Source: Tetraselmis striata (Eukaryota > Chlorophyta > Chlorodendrophyceae > Chlorodendrales > Chlorodendraceae). From it: a stretch of 64,000 nucleotides of DNA. The translations under genes and the position numbers were made by a program. Shown in pieces: positions 22,574 through 34,494 of this stretch. Location of the stretch: positions 1 through 64,000 of the forward strand of contig VCJN01003253.1 in the NCBI GenBank assembly GCA_006384855.1, read 5' to 3'. The number at the start of each line of letters is the position of its first letter. The stretch's first letter is position 1. The notes beneath the pieces were generated by a model that saw only the letters and a list, made by a program, of their open reading frames with translations, did not search any database and was not told the origin of the DNA.

Positions 22574-22876
22574 ATGTCGGCGGAAAGGCGTGCGAAGCTG
22601 CGGCTGGCGAAGGTGGTGGAAGTAAGCGTGGCGGCGTCGGCGGCGTATTACCGTGCGTGCATGCGTGCGCAACCCCGCGGCAGCAAGCGCCGGACTCGGC
22701 GTGTGCCAGCGGCAGAGCTGCGAAGCCATGGACACGGTACGGGATGCCAAGTCTGGCTAAGCAACTGCCGAGGCTGGCGGCTTAACCCCCATGTCCGGCG
22801 GTTGAGGGACGGAAAGTGCGTAGAAGTTGATCGGGAAAGCGGGCATATAAGCCTGGCTGTGCTAGGTTCCTATTAA
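22574..22876 (+). CDS. Small basic ORF, unassigned
   Basis: ATG at 22,574, 100 codons, rich in Arg and Lys in the middle (RGSKRRTRRVPAAELR). It is divergent from the Cys-rich minus-strand frame. No motif recognised; it could be a first exon, since a GTACGG donor candidate follows the basic stretch, or it could be chance. Confidence 0.25.
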   Translation: MSAERRAKLRLAKVVEVSVAASAAYYRACMRAQPRGSKRRTRRVPAAELRSHGHGTGCQVWLSNCRGWRLNPHVRRLRDGKCVEVDRESGHISLAVLGSY

Positions 22877-23239
22877 GTAATGACGGTTTGTGCTAAGTAA
22901 TTCGTAGGGGTAGACCATGCAGCGCAGGTAGGGGGCGGTATAAATGAGGCCGGGCACATATACTGCTCCACGAAACGACACTGTCGCACGTGTAGTTGAA
23001 TAGACGCCCCCCCCCCCCCCCCCCCGCCGGGTCGGCCCGCCGACCCGCCACGGCATGTAATATTTGTCATGCATCGCTGGGGTATGTGTGAGTGGATGCC
23101 CCGCCGCCACATCCCCCCCCCCACCCCCCCCCCCCCCCCCCCCCCATTTACACTTGTGCACTCATAAAGTTTGGGCTGGTTTCGGAGCAATACATGTACG
23201 TATGTATATACATACAATGGAACGTAGGACCTGCGCGGA
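22877..23239. other. Spacer with two poly-C tracts
   Basis: Poly-C runs at 23,007-23,024 and 23,116-23,145. No gene supported. Confidence 0.5.
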
Positions 23240-24395
23240 AAGAGGGGGGGCTGGCGGAATGCGTTGGGGGTGCGTAGAGTAGCGTGTTGGTGAGATTCGG
23301 GGTGCATCGGACGCCGGATGCCCATCCACCCAACGTAAAAGACGCCTACGTAATATTCACACTATATATATTCACACGCAAATGTGTGAAAACCGGACAT
23401 TCCGTGCGTGCCGGATGGGTGGGAATACGGCGTCCGATGCAGCCAAAACCCCAGCAACACGCTATTCTGTGCACCGCCAATGCACTCCGCCAGCACCGCC
23501 TCATTCTCTGTCGATTTCGAAAACGCCTTCACATTACCCACCGGTAATTGCAATTGCCACCGTGTAATGTTGTCACGATGTGCGCACACAACAACACTTA
23601 CTACCGGTTCCGACGCGGATGGAGGCGGGGCTTGCGGAGTGAGTTGGGGGTGCGTAGAGTAGCGTGCTGCAAATAATTGGGGTGCATCGGACGCCGGATG
23701 CCCACCCACCCGGCGTAAAAGACGCGTAATATTCACACTTTATTAACACACAAATGTGTGAAAACCGGACATTCCGTGCCGGATGGGTGGGAATACGGCG
23801 TCCGATGCAGCCAAAACCCCAGCAACACGCTATTCTGTGCACCGCCAATGCACTCCGCCAGCACCGCCACATTCTCTGTCGATTTCGAAAACGCCTTCAC
23901 ATTATCCACCGCTAATTGCAATTGCCGTGTAATGTTGTCACGATGTGCGCACACAACAACACTTACTACCGGTTCCGACGCGGATGGAGGCGAGGCTTGC
24001 GGAGTGCGTTGGGGGTGCGTAGAGTAGCGTGCTGCAAATAATTGGGGTGCATCGGACGCCGGATGCCCATCCACCCGGCGTAAAAGACGCGTAATATTCA
24101 CACTGCTTTATTAACACACAAATGTGTGAAAACCGGACATTCCGTGCCGGATGGGTGGGAATACGGCGTCCGATGCAGCCAAAACCCCAGCAACACGCTA
24201 TTCTGTGCACCGCCAATGCACTCCGCCAGCACCGCCTCATTCTCTGTCGATTTCGAAAACGCCTTCACATTATCCACCGCTAATAATTGCAATTGCCACC
24301 GTTTAATGTTGTCACGATGTGCGCACACAACAACACTTACTACCGGTTCCGACGCGGATGGAGGCGAGGCTTGCGGAGTGCACTTGCGGTGCACA
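23240..24395. repeat. ~369-bp satellite built from palindromic units
   Basis: Direct copies start at about 23,379, 23,748 and 24,116, with a partial copy before and a truncated one after. Each unit contains two diverged inverted arms of about 85 bp (one with CGGCGTCCGATGCAGCC, the other its complement around GGGTGCATCGGACGCCGG) around a 140-bp core with TCGATTTCGAAAACGCC. The unit therefore looks like a MITE that became a tandem array. Weak Cys/His-containing ORFs on both strands are shadows. Confidence 0.9.
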
Positions 24396-24479
24396 GACTA
24401 GCGGGAGACTAGACCCATTGTCGCTTATTTACAAGCACGGGCGGTGCTGCCAGACCTGATCGTCTACGGCCGATATAAT

Positions 24480-24560
24480 ATTCACACTAAATTAACATCG
24501 GTGCACACCGCCGCACACCGCCGCCGCACACCGCCGCACACCGCTGCGCGCGCACATTCG
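24480..24560. repeat. CACCGC microsatellite
   Basis: Irregular CACACCGCCG repeats. The flanks carry no supported gene up to the start of the next entry. Confidence 0.8.
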
Positions 24561-24828
24561 TCGCACACATTATCCCGGATTCACTCGCCGTATCCATTAC
24601 GCCGTGCTACTTCAACAATAAACATTGCGAAATTACACCGACACAATGCCGCACCGACTAGCTCTTGACAATACGTGCATATAAATAGTAGTGGCGCGCT
24701 GCTCCTCGCCTCCGATGTGTCGTTGACTGCTGCGGAAGGCGGTCGTCGACTGGGTGTTAGTTTCTCCACCTCGGCCGCCCCCCCCCCCCCCCCCCCGCCC
24801 CCCCCCCTCCCCCCTTCACCGCTCACAG

Positions 24829-25421
24829 CGCCATGGCCGACCTCGCCCCCCCGGGCAAAAGTGGGCGGCGAGCCTTGTTGTCTCGCGTGTCCGCGCCGCC
24901 GGCATCGAGGAGGACGAGAAAGACATGAGGAAACCCGTGACAAGGTGGGCGCGCAACAAAACACTCCATCCTCCGCATTAGCACGCACCCACTCGTGGCT
25001 AACTTGTGCCGCGCGCAGGTTCGTCCGGGAGCGCCGTAAGGCCCACCTCAACGCCAAGGCTTCCACAGTGCCAGCGGCGCAACTCGTGGTGGCCGAGGAG
25101 GCCGCATCCTCAGCCGCTTAAAGGCGAAACGATTGTGGCTTGTTGTGGGTGTCTGGGCACAGGGGGCGTCCCGACGCCAAGGTAAGGAAGCTCATGGCGG
25201 CGTCGTCGACGGCACAGCCTCCCGGGGTGGTGAAGACACTGACGGATGACAAGAAGCGGAAGAGGCCAGTGAAGAAACGCCGAGGTAAGAAACTGACGGT
25301 CGCGGAGTCGGAGGCGGAGTCGGAGGCGCAGGCGGAGGCGGAGGCGGAGGCGGAGGCGGAGGCAGCGAGATCGTCGAAGCGGAGGGTCCCCCGGGCACGC
25401 AAGAACAAGAACAAGCAGTAG
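24829..25421 (+). CDS. Putative small nuclear protein, two or more exons
   Basis: A plausible exon carrying EEDEKDMRKPVTR (ending near 24,942) is followed by a GTGGGC..CGCGCAG intron (to 25,018) and FVRERRKAHLNAKAS.. ending in a stop near 25,121. A third frame (25,195-25,421) is strongly basic with a Glu/Ala repeat (EAEAEAEAEA) and ends KRRVPRARKNKNK, like a nuclear localisation tail. These may be one gene or fragments of two; no family recognised. Upstream is a poly-C tract (24,779-24,808). Confidence 0.3.
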
Positions 25422-25429
25422 CCCCCGCC

Positions 25430-26143
25430 CCCTTTACCCCCCCCCCCCCCCCCCCCCCAGGCGGGAGCGGCTGGCGGCGAGGGGGGGCGGGGGGGGGCGG
25501 GGCGGGCGTGGTCCCCCCGCCCCCGCACCCCCCCCCCCCCCCCCGGGCCACATCCCCCGATGGCAGCTGTCGCGAATATTGTAATTCAATCATTCTTCGG
25601 CAAACCGCTGCCTGCCCCCGCCCTCCCCCTCGCGAATATTTATGTAACGTGAGCACTCTTTGGCAAAACATGGCAGCCAAACCGCCCATCTGATGACCTT
25701 TGATCGGACGGCTGGCAGGCCCGATCAGCAGTACTAGTACTGCAAATTCCCCAGTGTTACCAAATACGTACGGCTGCGATTTGCGCTCCCATGTACTAAT
25801 AGTCGTACTTATCCACAGGACCACTGTCCGTCGTGCCCGGGTACCGGGTACCGGGTACTATGATACCCGGTACCGGCTCAATAAATATATCGCGTACTAC
25901 CCGGTACTGCACGGACAACCTTGTACCTTGTACGTCAGTGCCATGTAACATTTTACCGGGCTCGTACGGCTACCAGAATGATGACAAAAAGGATTTATCG
26001 CCCGCCGGCAATAACGCCGGATGTACTCGCACGTAACTGGATGGACGTGCCGCCACCAGCAGCAGCCTTCACGGATAAATAATAGTCGCTAGTAGTAGTG
26101 CTTCGTCACCTGTATGTCACATCTGAATCTCACAGTGGTAGAT
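25430..26143. other. Spacer: poly-C and poly-G tracts and a short palindrome
   Basis: Poly-C at 25,437-25,458 and 25,529-25,543, poly-G at 25,481-25,500. 25,837-25,880 contains three overlapping GGTACCGGGTACC palindromes. No supported gene. Confidence 0.5.
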
Positions 26144-26206
26144 ATTTCGGTCCCAGCCGACCCCGTACATTTTGATGCAAAATCTACGCTGTCTAGCTGC
26201 GAAAAC
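26144..26206. repeat. 63-bp block shared with 17,328-17,390
   Basis: Begins TTTCGGTCCCAGCCGACCCC and includes GATGCAAAATCTACGCTG; one mismatch against the 17.3-kb copy. The hairpin that follows the first copy is absent here. Confidence 0.85.
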
Positions 26207-26753
26207 CGGCCGCAGGGCGATGATCCAAATTGTAAAAAAATAACTCGGATTTGCGATTTACGACCTACTCAGTTGCCTCCGCTCATCATCGCGCGCTCGG
26301 TGTATATCTGCCCATGCTCCTCTAGGGCTGCTTAGCCCTACAACTGGACAAGGCGTTGGGACTTGTCCCATCAGGTCTGGCCAAAACCTCGAGCAGTGAG
26401 GCCTAGAAAGGCCGTCTTTAGGTCAAAACCGGGTCAATGCTCTTTACCCAGTACCGATTCCGAACGGCTCGTTGTACCGCGTGGGGCACCGATTTGAAGT
26501 TCGGCTGTTAAAATCCCATTCATTACTTTTGACCCATGCATGTAGAGTCGGGCGCATGCACACTACCAGTTAATCTTACTAATAATAATATCCGTTAACG
26601 CTCCTCAGCAGCAAGGCCCACTCAGTGCTCAATCATGCATCCTGCCACTCAGGGGATTTTCGGAGTCCCTTTGGATCATGCAGGACGTGTGGCAATTGTC
26701 GTGCCGTTGATTTTACTTAAATTTTGGGCAGTGGGCGGTGTTGGGACATTACC

Positions 26754-27276
26754 CCGTACAGTCCTGTGGTGTGGTCCTTGATTGGCCCGGTTCATACGGG
26801 TATCCAAGCTCTACAGTATCCGATGATGGCATCCAAGTCAGATCGGCATCTTTTTCGAGCTTGATATCTCAACATGGTTTCGGAGCAAAGGTGGCGAGCA
26901 TGTACGGCAACATACCCGCGTTCCACTCCCGCTTGAAGCAGTTCAAGATTTCACTGGTTCCTTCTTCCGCTATATCCGGTGGAAGTCCGATTTGTAGCTT
27001 CTGGTGACGCGATTATCAATTCCCATAAATTCTCCTACATCGAGGCTGAAGTGCGGATGATTCCGGTTTCTATGGCTCAGGTCCTTGGATCTCTACCCAG
27101 ACTTGACGGTCCTCCCTCTCCTCGGAACCAGGAGGGGCGTTGGGATAGTACCTCGTATAATCCTGTGGTGTGGTCCTCGGCCCGGTTCAGACGGGTATCC
27201 AAGCTCTACAATATCGGATGATGATGACATCCAAGTCCGATCGGCATCTTTTTCGAGCTTGTTGTCTCAACATGCG
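26754..27276. repeat. Diverged direct duplication (~120 bp, 397 bp apart)
   Basis: 26,754-26,876 and 27,151-27,275 share CCTGTGGTGTGGTCCT, CGGGTATCCAAGCTCTACA and GATCGGCATCTTTTTCGAGC. A plus-strand stretch between them (SGDAIINSHKFSYIEAEVRM) looks faintly coding but is not assignable. 26,207-26,753 and 27,277-27,848 hold no supported gene; poly-G at 27,478-27,500. Confidence 0.7.
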
Positions 27277-27848
27277 GGGAAGAAAAGCCGGTGTCGGGGC
27301 GGGCGGCGCGTTAATAATAAACACTTAAAATACACTCGCGGTAGTGCCCACCAAGGATGGGCGCGGGGTTCGGCGCTTGCGCCGTCTCCGCGGCCAGGCA
27401 GGCACCCCCAACTACAACAACGGGTCCTTGATTGCTACTAGGGCACCTGCCGACCACGGAGCGAGTACACGCGGACGGGGGGGGGGGGGGGGGGGGGGGG
27501 TTGGTGCCCGCCTTTCCATCTCCAGACCCCCTTGGGAATCCTACCGCAAGAGCTCAGGCGGGCGAGATGGAGGCAGCATCGGCGGACCGCGGCCGAGGCC
27601 GACGGACCGCTACAGCCGGCGTGGTGGGGCGATCAACGCCGCGACCTGCGGGATATTTTCAGCGATGGCGGCAGGTGGAGCCAAGGCGTACGACGACCGA
27701 AGATTGCGCGGCGCTGGTGCATTGCCAATGTACAGGCAAACGTTTTAGGGGGTGGGACGAGTACAACATTCGTAATCCCCGTACTGCCAACTAGCGGTAG
27801 GCGACTACCCGTAGTTTTCCGAAAGTAACACAGCTACTGATCACGTGA

Positions 27849-28018
27849 TGGAAGGCGGCGGGGCTTGGAAACGAAAGAGGATGACCAGAAGCCGGAGCTG
27901 TAATTACGCTATATGTGTTCACTACTGTGGCTAGAGATGGCAGGCCCTAAGAGCAACTCGGTCTGGGCGGTGGAGAGCAGCAGACTAGCACGTTGTAATC
28001 AATTTCAATTTCAATTTC
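27849..28018 (+). repeat. Left inverted repeat of the 9.8-kb segment
   Basis: Inner end is CAATTTCAATTTCAATTTC; outer end is near GGAAGGCGGCGGGGC. Its partner is 37,456-37,621 in inverse orientation. Confidence 0.7.
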
Positions 28019-28269
28019 CGACGCCGGTTTCTCGTGGCCACATGTGGAGATAGTCACACGTGCGTAATACCACATATTGACTGCCGCACTCGGCATCACT
28101 CATTCTACCCAAAATGGCGTGGGAATCGCAACACTGTAGTCATTGCACATACAATGTTACGATTCGTATGCGGCTTTGAGAGATAATAATATATGTGTCA
28201 CATATTTCTTGTGGCCACATTTGGTAACAGCCGCAATAGCGCATTGTGCACACATTTTCCGAGATACGC

Positions 28270-29300
28270 CGCGAGATGACGATGTATCATGTCAACGTGT
28301 TGTCGTGATAAGTAGAGTATGTGTTTTCACCGCCCCCCAACCCCCCCGGCCCCCGCCCCCATTAGGTCACTAACGTATAATGTCACGAACTATCGTTTCA
28401 GCGTGCAGTCATCACAGATTATGTGGGTTTGATTTGGCCCGCGAGTTAGCGTTCATGATCCGATAGCCTTGCTGACAACGGCACCTACTCGCTTAGTCGC
28501 ACGATGTATCGTGTCAACGTTACGTCGTGACAAGTAATGCACAACAGTGTTAGCAACGATATATCATGTCGACGTTACATCGTTACATGCGCGATAGTAT
28601 TTTATCACCCACGATCGTTCATACGAGTGCATTGCCGTGTTATCAACCCCATGCAGTATGTCCCAAGCGCATAGTGTTAGTGACGATATATCGTGTCAAC
28701 GTCAAATCGTTACATGCGAGGTAGCTTTCTATCACCCATGATAGTTCATACGAGTATGTGGCAGTGTTATCATGAACCTCGACAGACAATATGCCCCTAG
28801 CGCATCACAGTGTTAGTAACGTTATATCGTGTCAACGACAAATCGTTACATATGAGGTAGCTTTTTCTCACTCACGATCGTCCATACAAGTATGTCAACA
28901 ACCCGAACAATAGTCACGGTATATTGGGTCAACGTGGAAACGTTACCTACATGTCGTGAACACCGGACATTATGTCCCGACAATATTTGTGACGATACAT
29001 CGTGTCAACGTTAAATCGTTACAGGTGCGGTAGTGTTTTATTAGCCACGATCCTTCATGCAATTATGTGGCCGCCGTGTTATCATCAACAAGGACGGGCA
29101 ACAATATGCCCCCAGCGCACAGTGATTAGGAACGATATATATCGTGTCAACGATATATCGTTACAAATGATGTAGCTTTTTGTCATCCATCATCGTTCAT
29201 GACTTGCTTGTTGTAACTTACCCCGGACCGACATTATACCCATCAGCAGCGGAACAGTAAGTCGTGACAACGCCACGTCGTGAAAAATAGGGTAGTGTAC
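28270..29300. repeat. Cluster of diverged ACGATATATCGTGTCAACG repeats
   Basis: About nine copies of a motif close to (A)CGATATATCGTGTCAACG followed by a second half such as AAATCGTTACA occur at roughly 28,286, 28,510, 28,568, 28,693, 28,831, 28,929, 28,999, 29,145 and 29,268. Four consecutive copies share longer flanks (GAGGTAGCTTT, CACCCATGATAGTTCATACGAGT). Looser copies continue at 29,835, 30,200 and 31,050. The core is palindromic. Confidence 0.75.
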
Positions 29301-31928
29301 GACGTCATTCGTAGTGTCGTCAATAACCCAGCACGCGAATATTAAAGAGCTTATGCTCGCCTGCCCTTCACCAGTAGGCACGTCCATTACAAACCGCCGA
29401 TAGCGCGCGCGGGGGGGGGGGGGGGGGGGGGGCACGGCGGCTCGGGAGTAACGGCATTTACGGATCGCTAAACCTGCACGGCATTGCGCGTGCATTTCCT
29501 GCCACCGGCGATTCTCATCACTGCTTCTTGGCAAGTGCGGAGATTCACGGGTGTTTCCGCGAAGTCAGAGCGCAGCAGCAACACGCCTATCCATGTGGCA
29601 AGTTTGTCGCAATCTTTGGGATGTGGATTTCGTGGCACACTGAAGAGTTGGCAGCTCCGCCCCCACAGATGTTGATTGCATGTCGCCAAACGTTGCCTCC
29701 ACGGCATGCTGCATGTATCTTACTCAACGTGCCCTCCCTCAATGCAAACCCGCCCCCCCTCCCCCCGTTCCCTAGGAAGGCTATGCGGGCGGTCGCCGCT
29801 TCCAGGGGGTGTGCGAGGGCAACACGATAAGCCCTGTCAACGCATTGTCGTTTCTCAGATTAGATCAGATTTTTTGTGGATGAATTGAGTACACCTGCCA
29901 ATTTCGAGGAGAGGAAGGTACTCACCCGCGGGCGCCGCAAGGGTTGGGGTTCCGGCCGAGGCAGTACATGCCACACTCGCATTTCCGGCGAGAGTAGTAA
30001 GGCTTACATGCCCGGTAATGGAAACACCGGAGACATTGCCGGTAATTGGCAGTTGGCCGGGCTCGGGAGGGCTCGGGCGATGGGAACGCAAGGATAATGC
30101 CAGCCGAGGCTTGTCCATATTCTTCTGAGTGCGATTCGGAGGGAGGGCAGAGTTAGATCCATGCGCATAAGACACGAATCCAACACGACTTTGTCGTGTG
30201 TGCGATATATCGTTCACACGCATTTATGTGTTACGCACAACTGGCCCCGGGCGCAGTAGCCGGCCTAGCCTATGGGTGTCGGTGATACGAAGCAACGCGT
30301 TTTCGTACACGATACGATTCTGACACGTGTTATCGTGTTTCACACAACTTGCATCCCATGGCGCATGAACGGACTCGGTCGCGTACCTTCCGGCTCGGCG
30401 AGGACCACCTCAGTGACGAAATGCAGTATTGAGCGCACCACAGGTTCCATGTCATCCGAATGCATCTTCATTATGGGCTCATGCTGATCCTTTTCTCCTT
30501 CGCGCACGTGTAGGACGCTGACGTGAGCGGACATAGGACTCCCGGAGGTGTCGCAATGGGTGCAGAGTATGTCCCCGATGGTCCTCTTGTATATCTTTCG
30601 TGAAGCGTTCGCCCTCTCCATTGCTCTGGCAATCTTCCCTTGCAGCGGCTGGACGAACCAAACGGCCGTCGCCGCCAGGGGTTAGTACCCCACGTATGAG
30701 GATCTGCACACGCAAATATTGGGCATGCGGTGTTATTAAAGCAACGACGGGGAGCCACATGTATGTAGTGCCCATCAAGAAACGGCAAGTCGAGGGCGTG
30801 GGGTAGTAATGACGGGAATCATATACACACCGACGAGCATGAGGCGCAGCAAACGGTGGCCGTCAGCCCACGACCACAAAACCAACGGGGCCACCTCGTG
30901 GGCGGCTGCACAGGGAGGAGGGGGCGAATGCGGCATGAGGGCGGCAGCCACACGTGCGGCGGAAATGTTTCTGCCACACATGAGAAGATCTCCCGTATTA
31001 GCCTGCGTCCCCCCCCCCCTCCCGTCATAGCCATGGAACGTATATCAGTTGACACGCATTATCGTTGACAAGATAAAGCGTGACACGGAATTACTCGTCC
31101 CTATTGGCGAAGCCTTCCATGCTACGAAGGACCATGCTCTTAAAGAAGATCGGCCCCTTGTCGGCATTCGCCTCACACCGCAACACCCCATTCTACTGGG
31201 GCAGCTTTAGCAGAAGGGCATGGGGGTCCACCGCCATCATGTGCCGCACACTCCGTTCATACACCGCCTTGAGGTCCTCATTTGATGTTTTATCATGCGG
31301 AAACTCCAACGGAACGTCGGGCGGCCTCGAAGCGAATGACATCCCGGTTACAATGCAACTATCGATGTACATGCGACTAGATGAGTGTTAGCCGGACATT
31401 TAGTGCTGCTGAACTCACGTATTTCCGGTAATAGTATGCACAATGGCGTATCAATGTATCATCACAATCGGGACACATATGAAATGTTCATCAATATACC
31501 CAGCTTGAACATTCCGCCCCCCGCCATTGCAGTGCTGACACGATTGAGCGTGTCGACAAGAACCCGCTACATATTTGCATAGTTGGTTCTTGCCCATCGA
31601 ACGAAATAACTAAGGCGCTACCCGTATTATCCTTGACACTCATACTCGTGTCTTTATCTTCGCGGAGATGGACATCAATTACATAGCAAGAGTAGCGCTT
31701 GGTGTGCCCAGCTTGATACTCTGGGCCAGTGCCCGTCCGCGGGCGTCCACAATCAAGCTTGGGAGTAGAGAGGGTGCCCTCCCCCTCACTGCGCAGCGTG
31801 CCTTGCGCCGAAGGCGCGCCACCCTCCACCGTAGAGGATCCCCCGCCGCTGACGTCACCTCGTGCCGCTACGGAAGACGGGTAGGCCACCCCTACCGCCG
31901 AAGTACCACCCCCATGGCACCCCGACAA
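29222..31928 (-). CDS. Unassigned multi-exon gene inside the inverted-repeat segment
   Basis: Minus-strand exons inferred from open frames and splice sites: about 31,928-31,520 (..GHTKRYSCYVIDVHLREDKD..); 31,372-31,091 (MYIDSCIVTGMSFASRPPD.. with an in-frame TAG at 31,193); an exon starting at 30,905 after CTGTGCAG (EVAPLVLWSWADGHRLLRLM..); 30,638-30,387 (..SILHFVTEVVLAEPEG, donor GTACGC), preceded 42 nt upstream by a perfect TACTAAC branch point (30,681-30,687); one ending at 29,926 (donor GTGAGT); one ending at 29,474 (donor GTTTAG); and about 29,400-29,222 (FVMDVPTGEGQASISSL.., donor GTAAGT). I do not recognise the family. Its position makes it a candidate element gene. The order, the splice pairs and whether it is one gene are inference; the TAG and a second stop suggest damage. 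Confidence 0.45.
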
Positions 31929-32375
31929 ACATGTCCTACCGATAGCTTATGTCGAACAAGAGAAGGTAGAGCCGCCAGTTCTCTTAGCGGGCTGTGCCGC
32001 AGTAAACGTTGTGAGCAGTGGCTGGGTGCTCTTTCTTGCGTCGGGCGTTTCGAATTTGAAACTGAACGCCCATACTGCGATATTGCTCCGCGATATTTGC
32101 ACCGCGATATCGTTGCACCGCGCGGCTGCGCGTGTAAGCCCTAGCTGTGCGGGTGGGACGCTAGGTTACCCGCGCCCCGCGAGGGGCGCATGGGGAGCGA
32201 GGACCGGGGTACATTATAGCGCGCACCGCCGCGCGGCTCAGTGTCTAGCGCAATAATAAATGCTTCTCTGCTCGTAATAATATTCACACTTCCGTAAATG
32301 AACAAGTTCGGGCGTGGACCGCGGCACCGCGGACATGCTACGGCACTTTTGAAAAATTAGACGGAGGAAACTGCC
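31929..32375. other. Spacer, no supported gene
   Basis: Contains GCGATATTG..GCGATATTTGCACCGCGATATCG near 32,080-32,115, again self-complementary. Confidence 0.4.
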
Positions 32376-32698
32376 GTGACAAGACCACGGTCAACTTCCG
32401 CACATCGTTGCGAGTCGACCCCGCGCAAGGTAGTATTCTATAAACAACTAGCGGACTCTCTGCTCTCCCCATCTTCCATCTTCGCGCCCCGCCTACCATT
32501 GGTGGACCGCGTCGATGCTCGCGTGGAAGACGCTTTGGCTTTTCTGCATGCGAAACCCGCGGGTGAAGACCCGTCATCTCTCGACCGCCGGTAACGTCTT
32601 CTTGGATGCGAATAGCCGGTTGTTGCCGGTCCTGTTGACAATTGCCGACTTTAAATAACATTTCGAACAAGGCGAGCGCTACGACATCGTGCCCCTCT

Positions 32699-32731
<33 letters not shown>

Positions 32732-34360
32732 GCTCTCGCGCGCGCGCGCGCGCTCCCCATTATTTCCGCAGCTATTGCGCGGATTGGTGGAAGTGCCCCC
32801 CCCCCTCCCCCACGTGCCCTTCTTGGAATGGCACGCTCCATCTTCGCGCCGACGGCTTGGCGCCTCGGACTGGCTGGCCGTTTCAACTTCTTGCCACGCA
32901 ACTAGACGCGATTTCACACCCGACACGTGGCCGACTCGACTGCCGAGGCCGAACGAGCGATCCACTCCCGACCGGCCGACTAATTTACCAGGGCGCGCCA
33001 AGGCTACACGTCCTCAGGCGGTCGACGTAGCTCCAAATCGCGGGCGCACATCTATGCGCGAGCCGCGCAACCATGCGCCATCTGGACATCGCCCCGAACC
33101 ACGCATCCCGAAGTCCGACTATAAGCGTCAATGGTTGCAACGCAACTGGCAAGCATGAGCGGACATCGGGGTCAGACGCAAGGTCGTCGACGTGATCCGC
33201 AACGGTGTGCGCATCCCGTTCAAGGACGGGCCACCCGCCCTCTCTCACCAAGGCGTCTCGATGACGGGACGCGACTCCCGATCAGCTACGCTTCATGGAG
33301 AGCGAGCTGGCTCGCTTCCTAGCTAGCGGGACGTGGGAGGAAGGCCACCGCTCACGATGGGTTTCCCGGATCTTTCTCGTCCCCGAGCCCGGTGTCAACA
33401 CGTGGCGACTCATCATCAAACTGCGCCCCCTCAATCGGCGAGGAGCGGGACCTAAGCACCGAGACCCTCGCCCGGCTGCCCCATCTAGCTCGACCCGGCG
33501 ACTACATGCTGTCCACGGACTTGCATAACGGCTTCTACGCCGTCGGTTTTGCCCCAAAAGACCGAGATTGAGTCACCGTCGACCTCCGTGGCAAGCTCTA
33601 CCGACTGACAAGGCTCCCCATGGGCTGGAGCTTAAGCCCTTACTACTTCTGCTCCTTCACGGCTGCGTTCAACCGGCACGTGTGCCGCCCCGACTTCACA
33701 GTGCCCCTCCCACTGCGTGTGGCGGTTCAAGCTCAACATGGGACGACGCCAGACACTACGCCGACACTTCCACGGCTGTCGAATGCTTCCCTACATGGAC
33801 GACTGTATGTTTCCTGCTTCGAGCTGAGGGGCATGCCTACGTCGTGCAAGACCGCATCACCTCTCTACTCGCAAAGATCGGCCTTAACCGAGACCCAGAC
33901 AAGGGCCATTGGGAGCCGATACAACGGCTTGAGCATCTCGGCGAGGAGTTTGACTCTCAGAACGGGATGGTTCGGTCGCCGGAGCGCAAGCTCGAATCGC
34001 TTGCTGCGACGGCCCTCGGCCTCATCCGCCGAGCGAAACGAGACAGGCGATGACTACATTTAAGCTTTCAGCAGGAGGCTTTAGCGGAGACAAGGAAAAG
34101 GTTTGCAGCAAAGGTAAATGTTACAGTGTACCGGGGCGTACACGGCTTCATACAATTATTGGCTTGGGCACCGGTTGCAAGCATGCGCTAGGCTTGGAGG
34201 TGCAATCTAGTCTTGAAGCCATTGGGGATTGCTGCGGACATCCTCGGGCATTGGCAGAGGCATGCGGGCGTAGTGTGGTCGTACGTCGCTATGACGTGTA
34301 ATATGTACTGGTGGCGTATGGGTATTGAGCAGCAGCTGAGCAACACCGGTATGAGTATAT
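32376..34360 (+). pseudogene. Decayed retrotransposon (RT fragment)
   Basis: Plus-strand RT remnants: VVDVIRNGVRIPF at about 33,180, SRWVSRIFLVPEPG.. at 33,350, MLSTDLHNGFYAVGFAPKDRD near 33,500-33,570 followed by a TGA where a Trp is expected, LYRLTRLPMGWSLSPYYFC at 33,600, PYMDDCMF (active site) near 33,790, and HLGEEFDSQNGMVRSPERKL near 33,940. The RT tail (RKRFAAKVNVTVYRGVHGF..) at 34,080-34,190 also occurs at 46,165-46,295. Upstream frames (32,376-32,594) may be Gag remnants. At least three frame breaks. The class is not certain; the RT type recalls DIRS/pararetro-like pol. Confidence 0.6.
32695..32755. repeat. CT and CG microsatellite
   Basis: (CT)n of about 30 bp running into (CG)n, between the Gag-like and RT parts of the decayed retrotransposon. 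Confidence 0.95.
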
Positions 34361-34494
34361 ATAGATATATAAATATGCATGTGTTTACGAGTTTAGGGTA
34401 TCGGTATACGAGTATGATGAGTATGAGTATGCAGGTAGGGTTATAGTGCTAACCCTAACATTCCATCCCCCCCCCCCCCCCCCCCCCGCCCCCA

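Noticed and set aside
28270-29300. CRISPR-like spaced repeats
   Set aside because: Repeats are diverged, spacing is irregular and shared flanks extend past the repeat; eukaryotic context, no cas genes.
32642-32905. ORF over the CT/CG microsatellite
   Set aside because: Repeat translation of Ser-Leu and Ala-Arg runs; no flanking motif.
34420-34465. Telomere-like GTAGGGTTATAG..CTAACCCTAAC
   Set aside because: Only one or two units, not a tandem array.
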